Positions 56,334 through 56,431 of a DNA stretch of 56,431 bases are shown in pieces. Below the pieces are notes generated by a model. That model saw nothing but the letters and a program-made list of their open reading frames with translations. It had not been told where the DNA came from and did no database searches. This DNA comes from an uncultured Desulfovibrio sp. Its GTDB lineage: Bacteria; Desulfobacterota; Desulfovibrionia; Desulfovibrionales; Desulfovibrionaceae. Position numbers and translations under genes: made by a program. The stretch spans positions 1-56,431 of the forward strand of contig CALVHG010000008.1 of NCBI GenBank assembly GCA_944327285.1, written 5' to 3'. The first letter of the stretch is position 1. Every line of letters starts with the position of its first letter.

Positions 56334-56431
56334 AAAAGCGCGCTGGGGAAGGGATGGGGGGCTTGGGGGGAAGGGCCCAGCCTTTTCGCAGCGAAGCGAG
56401 AAAAGGCGTTCTCGTAGTCCTCTCGCGCCAG
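56334..56431. repeat. Family B G-rich element, copy B10 (cut by window end)
   Basis: The arm AAAAGCGCGCTGGGGAAGGG and GATGGGGGGCTTGGGGGG match the flank and left arm of B2 and B6. The loop CTTTTCGCAGCGAAGCGAGAAAAG is itself a hairpin. The rest is beyond the window. Confidence 0.6.

Overview
The window is a GC-rich (roughly 58-60% by eye), gene-dense bacterial chromosome segment. The gene content points to a Gram-negative anaerobe of the Desulfovibrionales type, with gut genera such as Bilophila, Mailhella or Desulfovibrio as plausible sources. The reasons are several large chemoreceptors, a selenocysteine-containing SelD, a tig/clpP/clpX/lon quality-control cluster, a livJHMGF transporter, a tripartite RND efflux operon and two Na+:neurotransmitter-type symporters. 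The taxon is inferred from gene content and was not confirmed by any search.

Layout. 1-5.5 kb: selD (UGA read as Sec, start upstream of the first obvious ATG), two tandem NSS symporters, lepB and tRNA-Leu(UAG). 5.6-10.5 kb: chemoreceptor 1, an AT-rich orphan putative lipoprotein and chemoreceptor 2, which carries a one-base frameshift. 10.7-16.3 kb: a TPR protein, a glycosyltransferase-like protein, trmFO, dut and argD. 16.7-21.6 kb: the branched-chain amino-acid ABC operon on the minus strand. 21.9-26.1 kb: der, an RluA-family pseudouridine synthase and cinA. 26.4-34.2 kb: chemoreceptor 3, an iron-sulfur flavoprotein, a frameshifted diguanylate cyclase and an SBP-SBP-GGDEF(degenerate)-EAL phosphodiesterase. 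34.5-37.2 kb: queD-queE and two TraT-like lipoproteins. 37.5-41.8 kb: topA, an XdhC-family protein and an unknown anchored protein. 42-48 kb: RND efflux operon (adaptor, pump, outer-membrane factor). 48.4-55.6 kb: an unknown exported protein, tig, clpP, clpX and lon.

The most distinctive feature is the intergenic DNA. At least three dispersed repeat families occupy most gaps. Family A is about 146 bp, has imperfect terminal inverted repeats AGAGC...GCTCT beside a YTAR/CTAG-like target, and contains several internal hairpins whose arms show compensatory changes between copies. Shortened 48-57 bp derivatives also occur. Family B is a G-rich/C-rich perfect hairpin flanked by a conserved G-rich arm; three loci carry an extra ~70-nt structured cassette. 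Family C is about 94 bp, AT-rich inside, with ends AGGGCGTGTTAACAC...GTGCTAACACGCTCT, and is found directly abutting family A. Four genes have stop codons that lie in the CTAG at an A-element boundary. The families look like MITE-type non-autonomous elements; no transposase gene is present in the window.

Two signalling genes (chemoreceptor 2 and the diguanylate cyclase) are each split by a single-base change in a homopolymer. This could be sequencing error, recent decay or slippage-based phase variation.
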